Positions 55,658-64,000 of a stretch of 64,000 bases of DNA are shown here, piece after piece (within the stretch, counting starts at the first letter, position 1; each line of letters begins with the position of its first letter). Where the stretch lies: contig CAKUOH010000001.1 in assembly GCA_934668765.1 (NCBI GenBank), forward strand, positions 62,001 to 126,000. The letters are read 5' to 3'. The notes under the pieces were generated by a model that was not told the DNA's origin, made no database searches, and saw nothing but the letters and a program-made list of their open reading frames with translations. The position numbers and the translations under genes were made by a program. The DNA is from an uncultured Helicobacteraceae bacterium (GTDB lineage Bacteria > Campylobacterota > Campylobacteria > Campylobacterales > Helicobacteraceae).

Positions 55658-55695
55658 ATTATCTCACTTTTGTAGATTGATTAAATAAATTTGCG

Positions 55696-55701
55696 ATTAT
55701 A
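55696..55701 (-). promoter_or_regulatory. TATAAT promoter of motA-motB
   Basis: CGATATAATCG on the minus strand, about 40 bases upstream of motA. Confidence 0.5.
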
Positions 55702-55754
55702 TCGTTTTTTGTGTTAAAATTTTTTAAATAGTTATATTTTTAAGAAAGGAAACT

Positions 55755-57113
55755 ATGAGTAAAAATGTGAAAGATTCAAAGAAAACGCCCATATCTGCAA
55801 TCATTTTGGCAGGTGGTTTTGGGACGCGTATGAAAAGCCAAACGCCCAAAGTTATGCACAAGATTTGTGGTAAGGAAATGCTTTTTTGCATTATCGATGA
55901 GGTGGCAAAAATAAGCGATGACATTCATATCGTGTTATTTAATGAAGCAGAGCGCATTGAAAGAGCCATTGAATCGCGCTATGAGTTGGGCGGAGATTCG
56001 ATTTTAAATTTGCATTTGCAAGATTATGCGCATTTTCCCGGCACGGCTGGAGCGATAATGCAAGGCGCAGATTCGCCAAGTCCCAAAGCTCCCATTCTCA
56101 CAAAATACGACAGAATCTTAATTTTAAGTGGCGATATGCCCCTAGTTTGCGCCGAATCGTTAAGCGCGTTTGTTAAGTGCAAAAGCGAAATTGCGCTTGG
56201 CATTTTGGAGCTAGAAAACGCCACAAACTACGGGCGCGTGGTAATGAATGGCGATAAAGTGCAAAAAATTATAGAGGAAAAAGACGCAGATTCGGCGCAA
56301 AAGCAAATAAATCTTGCAAACGCTGGAATCTATTGTCTAAATCGAAGTTTGCTTGAATCTGCCCTGCCACAAATTGATTCACGCAATAATCAAAATGAAT
56401 TTTATTTAACGGACATCATAAAATTTAGCGATGATATTAGCGGGATTGTGGCAAATGAGTGCGATTTTATGGGGGTAAATTCTAAAATTGAGTTAGCAAA
56501 GGCAGAGGAATTTATGCTTGTGCGACTGCGCGAAAATGCGATGAAACAAGGCGTAATTTTTAGAATGCCACAGAGCATTTACATAGAATGTGGCGTGGAG
56601 TTTGAGGGTGAATGTGAGATTGAGAGTGGCGCGGTGCTAAAAGGTGAAACAAAAATCATAAATAGCAAGATTTTATCGCATACCGTGATTGAATCAAGTG
56701 TGATTAAGGATAGCTCGGTGGGACCTTTTGCACGAATCCGTCCGCACTCACATATCGAATCTTCGCACATTGGCAACTTTGTGGAGGTAAAAAACTCGCA
56801 TTTGGTGGATATAAAGGTGGGACATTTGAGCTATTTGGGCGATAGTGAGATTGAAAGTGGCACAAATATCGGTGCTGGCGTTATTACCTGCAATTATGAT
56901 GGCAAAAATAAGCACAAAACGCACATTGGCAAAAATGTCTTTGTCGGCAGTGGGACGCAGATTGTCGCGCCCGTGCGAATACAAGATAATGTGCTGATTG
57001 CCGCTGGTAGCGTGGTTACAAAGGATGCAAAAAGCGGGGATTTAGTCGTTGCTCGCTCAAAGCAAGTCAATAAAGCAGGATTTTTTTATAAATTTTTTGG
57101 AGGCAAGGAATGA
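55755..57113 (+). CDS. glmU: GlmU, bifunctional GlcNAc-1-P uridyltransferase/GlcN-1-P acetyltransferase
   Basis: 452 residues. Pyrophosphorylase N-terminus LAGGFGTRMKSQTPKVMHKI and a C-terminal left-handed beta-helix (SYLGDSEIESGTNIGAGVITCNYDGKNKH). It makes UDP-GlcNAc for peptidoglycan and lipid A. AAAGGAAAC precedes the ATG. The end overlaps the ThiS-like gene by four bases. Confidence 0.96.
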   Translation: MSKNVKDSKKTPISAIILAGGFGTRMKSQTPKVMHKICGKEMLFCIIDEVAKISDDIHIVLFNEAERIERAIESRYELGGDSILNLHLQDYAHFPGTAGAIMQGADSPSPKAPILTKYDRILILSGDMPLVCAESLSAFVKCKSEIALGILELENATNYGRVVMNGDKVQKIIEEKDADSAQKQINLANAGIYCLNRSLLESALPQIDSRNNQNEFYLTDIIKFSDDISGIVANECDFMGVNSKIELAKAEEFMLVRLRENAMKQGVIFRMPQSIYIECGVEFEGECEIESGAVLKGETKIINSKILSHTVIESSVIKDSSVGPFARIRPHSHIESSHIGNFVEVKNSHLVDIKVGHLSYLGDSEIESGTNIGAGVITCNYDGKNKHKTHIGKNVFVGSGTQIVAPVRIQDNVLIAAGSVVTKDAKSGDLVVARSKQVNKAGFFYKFFGGKE

Positions 57114-57310
57114 TTTTGTTTGTAAATGGCAAAAAAATGGAATTTGAAAATGGCAAAAATATCGCTGAAATTTTGGCGATTTTGAGCGTAGAGGCAAAGA
57201 TTTTTGCCATTACACTAAATGCGAAATTAGTCAAAAAAGATGACTATGAACGCACGATACCGCAAGATGGCGACAAAATCGAAATGCTACAATTTATGGG
57301 CGGCGGGTGA
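57110..57310 (+). CDS. thiS: ThiS-like sulfur carrier protein
   Basis: 66 residues of ubiquitin-like beta-grasp fold with C-terminal MGGG carrying the glycine pair that is thiocarboxylated. It donates sulfur to thiazole synthase for thiamine. The ATGA overlap with glmU suggests co-translation, which is an unexpected but probably incidental pairing. Confidence 0.8.
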   Translation: MILFVNGKKMEFENGKNIAEILAILSVEAKIFAITLNAKLVKKDDYERTIPQDGDKIEMLQFMGGG

Positions 57311-57349
57311 GATTAGTGCAAATTAAACGCAAAAAACGCCACCATTGAA

Positions 57350-57394
57350 GTCATTGCGAGGCAGTGTGAGCGTAGCGAACACAACGAAGTAATC
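57350..57394. repeat. GTCATTGCGAGG repeat half-unit
   Basis: GTCATTGCGAGGCAGTGTGAG... followed by CGAAGTAATCT, the classical form of the palindromic repeat family seen elsewhere in the window. Confidence 0.5.
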
Positions 57395-57450
57395 TTATGG
57401 CGTTTGGATTGCTTTAAATTGACTAGCGAAAATCTTGCAATTATGGGATT

Positions 57451-57486
57451 TTACCTACCCCCTAGCCCCCTCCGCAAGGGAGGGGG
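57451..57486. repeat. GC-rich GCAA-loop hairpin repeat, copy C
   Basis: TACCTACCCCCTAGCCCCC with GCAA loop and GGGAGGGGG stem; near-identical to copy B. Confidence 0.6.
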
Positions 57487-57678
57487 AAATCTTGCTTTGA
57501 ACTAACTCTGCAAGGGATGGGAAATCTTTGGCAGAATCTCAAAAATATCAAAAGCAAATCATAATAACACACAAATCTCATAATTTTAAGTCGTGTGTTT
57601 TGGATTATTTGGGCTAAAACCTTTAAAATGACGGGACAATGACAATAGAGATTCGCCCAAATTTTATGCAAAATTTTC

Positions 57679-57684
57679 TATAAT
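57679..57684 (+). promoter_or_regulatory. TATAAT promoter of kdsD
   Basis: TTCTATAATTCC, about 54 bases before the ATG at 57738. Confidence 0.5.
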
Positions 57685-57737
57685 TCCGCCTAAATTTTTT
57701 AAAAATTTTTAACACATTTTAGGGGGAATTTTGAGCT

Positions 57738-58703
57738 ATGAATTTGGATTTTAAAGCGATAGTTTGCGAAGTGTTAGAGATTGAGGGAAAGGCGTTGATG
57801 GATTCGTGCGCCAAAATTGACGCGATAGAGTGGGGCAAAATCGTTGATTTTGTGATGAGTGCAAATCGTCTAATAGTGCTAGGTGTAGGCAAAAGCGGAC
57901 ATATAGGCGCAAAAATCGCTGCCACGCTTTCAAGCACGGGGACGCCAAGTCTTTTTATCCACCCCACAGAGGCTATGCACGGCGATTTGGGCGCGATTAC
58001 GGCGACAGACGCGATTTTAGCGATTAGTTATAGTGGGGAGAGCGAGGAGTTAATCAATCTTATGCATCACCTGCGCCGTTTGTCGCGCGGAATCATCACT
58101 ATGACGCAAAACGCCAAAAGCTCTATTTCAAGGCAGGGTGATTTTTTTATCGATATTAGCGTGGAGCGTGAGGCTTGTCCTCTAAATGTCGCGCCCACGA
58201 CTTCTACGACTTTGAGCCTTGCGCTAGGCGATGCGTTGGCTGTATGTCTAATGAAAGCGAGAGGCTTTGAGCGCGCGGATTTTGCGAGTTTTCACCCGGG
58301 GGGAAGTTTAGGAAAACGGCTTTTTGTAAAAATCAGCGATTTAATGCAAACGCAAAATCTCCCAATAATCACGCCACAAACGCCACTGCGTGAGGCGATA
58401 ATGGCGATGAGCGAGGGCAAACTAGGCTCTGCGCTAATTGCACGGGACGGAAAATTGCAGGCGATTTTAAGTGATGGGGACTTGCGCAGGGCGATGATTC
58501 GGGCGGATTTTAGCTTGGAATCTCCTGCTATAAATTTCGCCACCAAAAATCCCAAAGTCTGCAAGGACGCAAAAATTTTGGCTTATGACGCGCTAAAAAT
58601 GATTGAGGATTCAAAGATTCAAATGCTTGTGGTTGTGGGCTGTGATATGGAGATAAAAGGCGTGTTGCATATTCACAAACTAATCGAAGCGGGGATAAAG
58701 TAA
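57738..58703 (+). CDS. kdsD: KdsD, arabinose-5-phosphate isomerase
   Basis: 321 residues. The SIS domain has VLGVGKSGHIGAKIAATLSSTG, PTEAMHGDLG and SYSGESEEL, with two CBS domains from about 200 (FVKISDLMQ, AILSDGDLRRAM). It converts ribulose-5-P to arabinose-5-P for Kdo in LPS. Convergent with the dnd cluster; the gap is about 15 bases. Confidence 0.93.
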   Translation: MNLDFKAIVCEVLEIEGKALMDSCAKIDAIEWGKIVDFVMSANRLIVLGVGKSGHIGAKIAATLSSTGTPSLFIHPTEAMHGDLGAITATDAILAISYSGESEELINLMHHLRRLSRGIITMTQNAKSSISRQGDFFIDISVEREACPLNVAPTTSTTLSLALGDALAVCLMKARGFERADFASFHPGGSLGKRLFVKISDLMQTQNLPIITPQTPLREAIMAMSEGKLGSALIARDGKLQAILSDGDLRRAMIRADFSLESPAINFATKNPKVCKDAKILAYDALKMIEDSKIQMLVVVGCDMEIKGVLHIHKLIEAGIK

Positions 58704-58718
58704 GCGAGATTATTCATT

Positions 58719-60230
58719 TTAAATCAATCTTTTTATCTCGTCATTTTGCAATAGACAGCTAAAAATATGTTTTGGTTTTGGCATACTCCCCACTTTGATT
58801 AGCATATCACCTTTGCCTAGTAACTTTTCTGCGCCTGATTCATCAAGTATAATTTTTGATTCTGCTTCTTTACTTACACGCAATGCGATTTTGCCATCGA
58901 TATTATTGCGCAGTCCTTTTAGCAATATACCATCGGGGCGTTGTGTGCCTAAAACCAAATGTATTCCCGCTTGGCGCGACATTTCAGTCAATCGTGCTAA
59001 CCTATCTTTAATGGTTTTGTCATTTTCGACTAAATTATTTAGCTCATCAATGATTAACACTCTAAATTTTAGCCCTAAATCTTGCACATTATTTATCCCC
59101 GATTCGCTCATTTTAGCGTTTCGCTCATTCATTTCATCGATGAGATTTTCGATTATATCCCCTGCTTCTTGCATATCCATAACTAGCCTAATTTTAGGGC
59201 AAAAGACTCTAAAATCTATTCCGCCTTTTGGGTCAATCACGGTGATTTCTACATTTGGATTTTGAAGTAGGCACACTATCATTGTTTGGATAAATTTGGT
59301 TTTCCCACTGCCCGTAGTCCCAGCTACAAAGCAATGCGGAGCGGTGGCTAAATCAAAACATAGGCTATTTTCATCAATATCGTTTCCAGCGTAAATGCCT
59401 AGCTTGTCATTGCGTTTTTTTAGCTCGGCTAATCCTTCTTTAAATTCTGCTAGTCTTAGGTTTTTCCATTGTGATTCGGGCTTTGCAATTTGGATATTAT
59501 ACCCTCTAGGGATTCCTTCGCAGGATTCGACTAATACAGAAGCACCAAACTCATCATCAAGATATTTTGCCTTTGTTTTAAACGCTGATATTTTGTCTGA
59601 ATCTTCAAGCTCGACTTTGCAGATATGGTGGCGATATGAATCCATCTCATTCATAAGTTGAATGTTAATGGCAAATTTTTTGAAATATTTTTGTAGTTGG
59701 ATAAAATAATCTGTTTTAGCATTTTCTTGTTTTATATCGTTCGCATTGCTTGTTGAATCCATAGATTCAAATCCTAAATTTTCTAAACACCACTGATAAA
59801 TACTGTCATTATTTTTCCAAGAGTTATGTAGTTCAAATAATCCTCTTTTAATGTATTTTCCTAAAATATCCAAATATAGATTATTGTCTGTAAAAATATC
59901 TTTATCCAATTCATCTTTGTGTTGCATATATAGCACAGCACGAAATGCCATATCAAAATCCTCTTTTTTGTCTTTCCCTTTGCCCGTTAGCTGTGTTAAG
60001 TGGTATTCGCCTTTTTTAGCATTTTTATCGCCAATAATTTGTTTTTCTTGCCACCGAGAAGATTTTAACAGAATTTTAGGACATTTTAATGCCCTAGCAA
60101 AAGCTACTCGCAAGATAAGATATTTAGGAAAATCATTGTCGCTAAATTCTGATGTTTTATATCCAAAACCATCTCTACGCACTCTATCTATAAACATTTC
60201 CTCTAAATTATTTGTATAAAAATCTGCCAT
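58719..60230 (-). CDS. DndE-like domain fused to FtsK/SpoIIIE-type DNA motor
   Basis: 503 residues. Residues 1-140 resemble DndE: YLILRVAFARALKCPK, EYHLTQLTGKGKDKK and YIKRGLFELHNSW, the last fitting the family's terminal HxxRG helix. Residues about 285-500 form a motor: Walker A GTTGSGKT (304-311), Walker B VLIIDE (391-396), GTQRPDG (428-434) and GAEKLLGKGDML (466-477), closely following FtsK/SpoIIIE. DndE alone is usually about 110-130 residues and binds nicked DNA. The fusion would link modification to DNA translocation. AGGAGG lies upstream of the ATG. It is the last gene of the dnd operon. Confidence 0.75.
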   Translation of the reverse strand: MADFYTNNLEEMFIDRVRRDGFGYKTSEFSDNDFPKYLILRVAFARALKCPKILLKSSRWQEKQIIGDKNAKKGEYHLTQLTGKGKDKKEDFDMAFRAVLYMQHKDELDKDIFTDNNLYLDILGKYIKRGLFELHNSWKNNDSIYQWCLENLGFESMDSTSNANDIKQENAKTDYFIQLQKYFKKFAINIQLMNEMDSYRHHICKVELEDSDKISAFKTKAKYLDDEFGASVLVESCEGIPRGYNIQIAKPESQWKNLRLAEFKEGLAELKKRNDKLGIYAGNDIDENSLCFDLATAPHCFVAGTTGSGKTKFIQTMIVCLLQNPNVEITVIDPKGGIDFRVFCPKIRLVMDMQEAGDIIENLIDEMNERNAKMSESGINNVQDLGLKFRVLIIDELNNLVENDKTIKDRLARLTEMSRQAGIHLVLGTQRPDGILLKGLRNNIDGKIALRVSKEAESKIILDESGAEKLLGKGDMLIKVGSMPKPKHIFSCLLQNDEIKRLI

Positions 60231-60241
60231 TTTGATACCTC

Positions 60242-60976
60242 CTATAAAATTTCATCGATATTTGCCATTTCTTTTATGGTAGCGTGGCTTCTATTTTCCT
60301 CGTTGGAGATTTGATAAAGTCCAGCAATATAAGGCTTAATGTATTGATATTCTTTTGCGCTAATCTCTGTATCCGTTGGCAAAATAATCACTTGATTGCC
60401 TTTAGCATAATAATGCTTAATTATATTAGCGCGATTCCTTGAATCAATCCTACTTAATGGTGTGTCTAAAATAAGCGGAATTTGAGAATGTGATAGTTCG
60501 CTCAAAGCACCAAAAATACAAATAGCCAAAATTTGCTTTTGCCCAGCACTCTGAGATTTTACAATGACTAAGTTATCATCTATATCTTTTAGCCTTATCA
60601 AAAAATTTTCATCTATTTCTAAATCTTGTATATTGTCATCAGGCATAATCAATTTATATTTTTCAAGTATTTTATTGTGTAGTTCCTCTCGCAATCTTGT
60701 TACAAGTTTATTTTTATATGTCTCTATACATTCACGCAACAAATCTAAATATATCAACTTACCTTTTATGCGTTCAATATTTATCGATTGGTCTAGGCGA
60801 TAGATTTCTTTTGTTATTTCATCTTTTTGTTGATTTAAGTCATTGAAGTTTTTCGTATATTTCTCTATATTTAACACAAGATTGTTTTTGCGTTTTTCGC
60901 ATTCTTGCTTTTTGTCATTTAATTCTTCTTGCCTTGTTTTTGTAAATTCATCTATATGTTGTGAATCTATACTCAT
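60242..60976 (-). CDS. dndD: DndD, C-terminal half (signature and Walker B)
   Basis: 244 residues. Coiled coil at about 10-100, then the ABC signature QSAGQKQ (142-148) and Walker B PLILDTPLSRID (D171). It lacks a P-loop, which is on the upstream frame. Its ATG at 60976 lies inside the end of that frame, 29 bases back, in a different phase. Together the two make an SMC/SbcC-like ATPase of the usual DndD length (about 670). Either the gene is split into two subunits or a single-base change broke it. Confidence 0.75.
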   Translation of the reverse strand: MSIDSQHIDEFTKTRQEELNDKKQECEKRKNNLVLNIEKYTKNFNDLNQQKDEITKEIYRLDQSINIERIKGKLIYLDLLRECIETYKNKLVTRLREELHNKILEKYKLIMPDDNIQDLEIDENFLIRLKDIDDNLVIVKSQSAGQKQILAICIFGALSELSHSQIPLILDTPLSRIDSRNRANIIKHYYAKGNQVIILPTDTEISAKEYQYIKPYIAGLYQISNEENRSHATIKEMANIDEIL

Positions 60977-62261
60977 CTTGTATAATTTTTAACTCAAAAT
61001 TCAATTTTTTAATTGCGATGAGTTCTTGTTGCAAACTATTAGATTCCACTCTAGCAAATATTTCTTTGATTTCCCAAATGTATTGTGTGGGGATTTTGCC
61101 AACCTCGTTTGCAAGTTTGGATTCCAATTTTTTAGGAATGGTGTTTAGGATTTCATCAAATAGATTTTGTATTGTTTGGCGCGTTTGGTTTTCACAATCT
61201 AGCGACTTTATTTCGTTATTTGCAATTTGCAATATATCTGGCGTAAGTCTTTTAAATGCTTCTATGTCGCCTTTTTGTGTACTTTTTTGCGTGGAATCTA
61301 GCTCGTCTTTAAGGTCTTTGATAAAATTACCATTGCTTACAAAAACTACTGCCTTTAGGCTCTCGCATAATGATTTTTTATTTTGTAATAGTTTCTCTTG
61401 TAAGTGGGATTTTTCGCCTATCAGTCTTTCTTGTTCGCGACTTGAATCTGCCATAAGTTGATTTAAATGCTTGTCTATGTTTTTAATTTCTGCGATTTGT
61501 TCCTCTTGTTGTAATTTTGCTTCATCAAGCGTATCTTTAATGGCTTTAATCTTGGATTCTAAAGACTCTTGCTCGCTACGCTTAATGCGTAAATCATTTT
61601 GTTGCTTTTTATCTTGTAGCTCGCTATCTTTAAGCTTATTTCTACATTTTCTAATTTGTTCTATGATAATATCCAAAGGACTTATTTGTAAAATGTCCTC
61701 TATTTTTTCTCGCAACTTGCCTTGCAGGTTATTGCTAATATTTTCAATTTCCTCGCCATCAAAAAAGAAAAATTCCACAAAGTTTGGCGATAACATAGTG
61801 CTTACTTTGTCTTGTGCCTCATCATCGCTGTATTCATTGCCATCTATTGCCAAAGTGAGCGATTCTTGTATGTCATTGCTTTGCGCATTTTTCCAGCAAC
61901 GAGTTAATGTAAAATCCTTGTCGCCAAACTCTCCCTCAAATCGCACAAAAAATTCACTCTGTCCTTCTCTCAATGCAGTTTTATTTAATATGCCCTCCCA
62001 TTCAGCATTTCCTTTAATAAAAAGCTTGCTACTAATCTTTGTGTTTATTTTAGCAAATCTCGCTATAACATCAGGGATATTGCCACTTTCTAAGCCTGTG
62101 CCTAAAAATAATAATTTTGCACAACGAATAAAACCTGTCTTGCCAAAGCTATTGTTGCCATAAATGCAATATATATTGCGCCCATCTTGTTTGCGAAATT
62201 CAACACTTACTTCGCCATAATATGCAAATAAATTACATATTGTTATTTTGTTTATAAACAT
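60948..62261 (-). CDS. dndD: DndD, N-terminal half (P-loop and coiled coil)
   Basis: 437 residues. MFINKITICNLFAYYGEV and the Walker A GNNSFGKTGFIR (35-46) open an SMC/Rad50-type ATPase. The segment FFFDGEEIENI is a DndD-specific motif near 165. Coiled coils lie at about 185-300 and 380-430. The end reads IIQDEYRFTTYR and overlaps the next frame. DndD is an ATPase that assists sulfur insertion. It overlaps the end of dndC by one base, so the cluster is one transcript. Confidence 0.85.
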   Translation of the reverse strand: MFINKITICNLFAYYGEVSVEFRKQDGRNIYCIYGNNSFGKTGFIRCAKLLFLGTGLESGNIPDVIARFAKINTKISSKLFIKGNAEWEGILNKTALREGQSEFFVRFEGEFGDKDFTLTRCWKNAQSNDIQESLTLAIDGNEYSDDEAQDKVSTMLSPNFVEFFFFDGEEIENISNNLQGKLREKIEDILQISPLDIIIEQIRKCRNKLKDSELQDKKQQNDLRIKRSEQESLESKIKAIKDTLDEAKLQQEEQIAEIKNIDKHLNQLMADSSREQERLIGEKSHLQEKLLQNKKSLCESLKAVVFVSNGNFIKDLKDELDSTQKSTQKGDIEAFKRLTPDILQIANNEIKSLDCENQTRQTIQNLFDEILNTIPKKLESKLANEVGKIPTQYIWEIKEIFARVESNSLQQELIAIKKLNFELKIIQDEYRFTTYR

Positions 62262-63970
62262 TATGATTCCTCGCTTTGTTTTGCTGTTTTATCGTCTAGC
62301 AACTTTTCTATCTCTGCCATAACAAATGTGTTTGCACGATTCTTTTTGATATTGGCACAAATATCTATTGTTTTAGAAATTAGATTCTCTACATTTTCGC
62401 ACTCTATGGCATTTCCACATTCTTTCATCTTTTCCTCAACCACCTCTTGCAAAATCTCTTTATGCAAAATCTTGCTTTTTTCCATTTTATGCTCCTTTAA
62501 TCGCCCGAATTGTTGGGCTTTTTTTATCGCAGTGTTATCCAAATCAAAGTCTTTGTCCCATTCACCTTGAATCGCCAAAATCTGCTTATCGCTAATCAGT
62601 TCCACGCCACCATTTTGCTTAAACTTACGCTCTGCTTCCAAAAGTTTTTCTAAAATTATAACACGAATCTTGCTTAAAAATGGTCCTAATCCACCTACCT
62701 TATACACCGCACGCCCATCGCGTTTATAATCCGCCCTTGCGTTTGGATTTTCACGCAATTCTTTAATATAGTTGCGAAAGTCGTTTAGTGGCTTTAAGCG
62801 TGCTTCGCCCGTGCTTATAAAGCCCTGCATTGATTTGTCCTCATTTACCACCGTGCACACCCAGCACCCAAAGCGTGAGCCACCACAACTACTTTGTGCT
62901 AAATCTGTGATAAATTGGCATTCATCTCCACTTGCCTTTGAATATAGCGCAAATAATTCACTATGGTCTTTGTCCCACAATGGCTTATGGCTAAGCAAAT
63001 ATCCCCACACAGAGTCCGTATCCCACTCTGCAATAGGCGAAAAAGTGAGCGTATCAGGGAAATCTTGGTGTTGCGAATATCCGTCCTCATTTAAGATTCG
63101 CTTTTCGATAGATTTTTTGCGATTGCTTGACTCGCTTTTTCGCGAGCCTAGCAATAAAATACACGAGCCATATTGTCGCGTGATTTTTGCTACTTGCGCT
63201 TTTGCAGGATTGATTTTAAGTCGTTCTGTGCACCAGCGAAATGTGCGTGTGGGGCTTGGGTAACCTTTGCCGATGAGATTTACCCAAAAATCATCTTTGA
63301 GATTTGGAGCGACTAAAATCACTTCAAAGGGAATTTTATTTTCTTTTGCGTGAGCATTGATAGAATCAATCACAGCGTGTAAAAATCTATCGATATGCGG
63401 GGCTTCTACAAGCGTATTTGATGCGATTGCAAAAGTAGGACGGCGTAAATGTGATGGCAAAGAGACAAGCATTTCATAAACTAATTGCAATACACAAGTA
63501 GAATCTTTGCCCCCGCTAAAAGTAACTACCCACGCTTTTTTAGTGGCAAGATATTTTTCTTTTAGCGTGGCGATAGTTTGGCTTACAAGTGGATTATCGT
63601 TTATATGTTGTGGTGTAGATTTGCCTTGATAAGATTCAAATCCATTGTCAAATGCCTCCATAATCCCACAATCCAAATAATGTATTTTATCAAAGCTATA
63701 ATTTTTAGCAAAAGATTTGTCTTTTGCTATGCTTTCACACATTTTTTTCGCTTTAATGCTACTAAAACACACAAACAAAATAGGCTTTTGCGTGGTATTT
63801 TTGGGGTGCGAATTTATAAAATTTATCACTTCATCTTTGTTTTGTAGATTATGTGAATCGCATAAATGCGCACTTAAAAATGCCTGTCTCCCACGAATAT
63901 CTATAATACAAAAATCGCTAAATTTATTTTGTAAATCTAACAATGAAATTTTTTGGATAAGCAAAGCCAT
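62261..63970 (-). CDS. dndC: DndC with N-terminal rhodanese domain
   Basis: 569 residues from ATG 63970 (AAGG upstream); the frame also runs on to the window edge. Residues 5-112 form a rhodanese domain: CIIDIRGRQAFLSAHL, active-site loop CFSSIK with Cys68, and a C-terminal helix. Residues from about 128 are DndC: PP-loop FSGGKDSTCV (151-160), RWCTERLKI, and the 4Fe-4S cysteines 351, 362, 369 and 372 (CGGSRFGCWVC). DndC performs sulfur transfer in DNA phosphorothioation. Usual DndC has no rhodanese part and begins near the PP-loop domain. The rhodanese could carry a persulfide for it. Confidence 0.85.
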   Translation of the reverse strand: MALLIQKISLLDLQNKFSDFCIIDIRGRQAFLSAHLCDSHNLQNKDEVINFINSHPKNTTQKPILFVCFSSIKAKKMCESIAKDKSFAKNYSFDKIHYLDCGIMEAFDNGFESYQGKSTPQHINDNPLVSQTIATLKEKYLATKKAWVVTFSGGKDSTCVLQLVYEMLVSLPSHLRRPTFAIASNTLVEAPHIDRFLHAVIDSINAHAKENKIPFEVILVAPNLKDDFWVNLIGKGYPSPTRTFRWCTERLKINPAKAQVAKITRQYGSCILLLGSRKSESSNRKKSIEKRILNEDGYSQHQDFPDTLTFSPIAEWDTDSVWGYLLSHKPLWDKDHSELFALYSKASGDECQFITDLAQSSCGGSRFGCWVCTVVNEDKSMQGFISTGEARLKPLNDFRNYIKELRENPNARADYKRDGRAVYKVGGLGPFLSKIRVIILEKLLEAERKFKQNGGVELISDKQILAIQGEWDKDFDLDNTAIKKAQQFGRLKEHKMEKSKILHKEILQEVVEEKMKECGNAIECENVENLISKTIDICANIKKNRANTFVMAEIEKLLDDKTAKQSEES

Positions 63971-64000
63971 TTGTAGCCTTAAAATTGTGGATTTTGGCAA

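Larger units (their letters stand above)
57311..57678. other. Intergenic repeats, no gene
   Basis: A GTCATTGCGAG repeat at 57350-57394 and copy C of the GCAA-loop hairpin at 57451-57486 (with an imperfect second half to about 57530) occupy most of it. No credible reading frame or RNA gene is seen. Confidence 0.5.

Noticed and set aside
62261-63970. Whole protein as a PAPS reductase of assimilatory sulfate reduction
   Set aside because: The CGGSRFGCWVC cluster, length and linkage to dndD and DndE-like genes point to DndC.

Overview
The window looks like a chromosomal segment of a Helicobacter-type Campylobacterota bacterium. The evidence is a low-to-moderate G+C content, lutABC, a flgM-flgN-flgK cluster with a sigma-28 promoter, an RNase J with a long disordered N-terminus, a Csd3/HdpA-type M23 peptidase, ruvC divergent from dnaA-dnaN-gyrB, and surface-related genes carrying long poly-G/C tracts. 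The pentamers GAATC/GATTC are strikingly over-represented everywhere. The species is not identified.

Layout. 1-3.4 kb: end of a secreted-protein gene and the lactate oxidase operon lutA-lutB-lutC (minus). 3.6-6.5 kb: a small membrane protein, then an outer-membrane protein and two lipoproteins (minus) behind a G9-containing promoter. 6.5-12.4 kb: CoA-binding protein and Crp/Fnr regulator, divergent from a respiratory/sulfur module (HybA-like ferredoxin, cytochrome b, TehA/TDT transporter, sulfide:quinone-type oxidoreductase, DUF2892 protein). 12.6-15.4 kb: flgK, flgN, flgM. 15.5-17.9 kb: a pseudopilin-ankyrin chimera, a TIR-like/membrane protein pair and a small membrane protein. 18-36 kb: mostly housekeeping genes (csd3-like peptidase, nudix, thioredoxin-like lipoprotein, ftsY, radA, an OMP, rnj, rsmA, hisF, a nucleoside phosphorylase-like gene, rlmN, queH, fabZ, lpxA, clpX, mreB, mreC).

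36.4-42.4 kb is a minus-strand surface-glycan locus: a GT-B-like glycosyltransferase, a HAD phosphatase, two paralogous radical-SAM proteins and a nucleotidyltransferase-kinase fusion. Both radical-SAM genes and the fusion carry an internal poly-G/C tract. Both radical-SAM tracts read in frame. The fusion's C10 tract is out of frame, so that gene reads as switched OFF. 42.5-52.1 kb holds ydcH-like, pyrG, recJ, a truncated DUF1796 gene, gyrB, dnaN, dnaA and ruvC. A likely replication origin lies here: five DnaA-box-like repeats spaced exactly 11 bp apart lie upstream of dnaA, with two more boxes between dnaA and dnaN. 52.2-58.7 kb: a pseudopilin behind a second G9/TAAAAT promoter, fliP, motB, motA, glmU, a ThiS-like protein and kdsD.

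58.7-64 kb is a DNA phosphorothioation (dnd) cluster with unusual architecture. It has a DndC carrying an extra N-terminal rhodanese domain, a DndD broken into two overlapping frames, and a DndE-like domain fused to an FtsK/SpoIIIE-type DNA motor. This is the best candidate for an undescribed system: the rhodanese could hand persulfide sulfur directly to the sulfurtransferase, and the fused motor could couple modification to DNA translocation or restriction. Other unusual items are the phase-variable glycan locus, the pseudopilin-ankyrin chimera, paired G9/TAAAAT promoters and the TIR-like/membrane pair.
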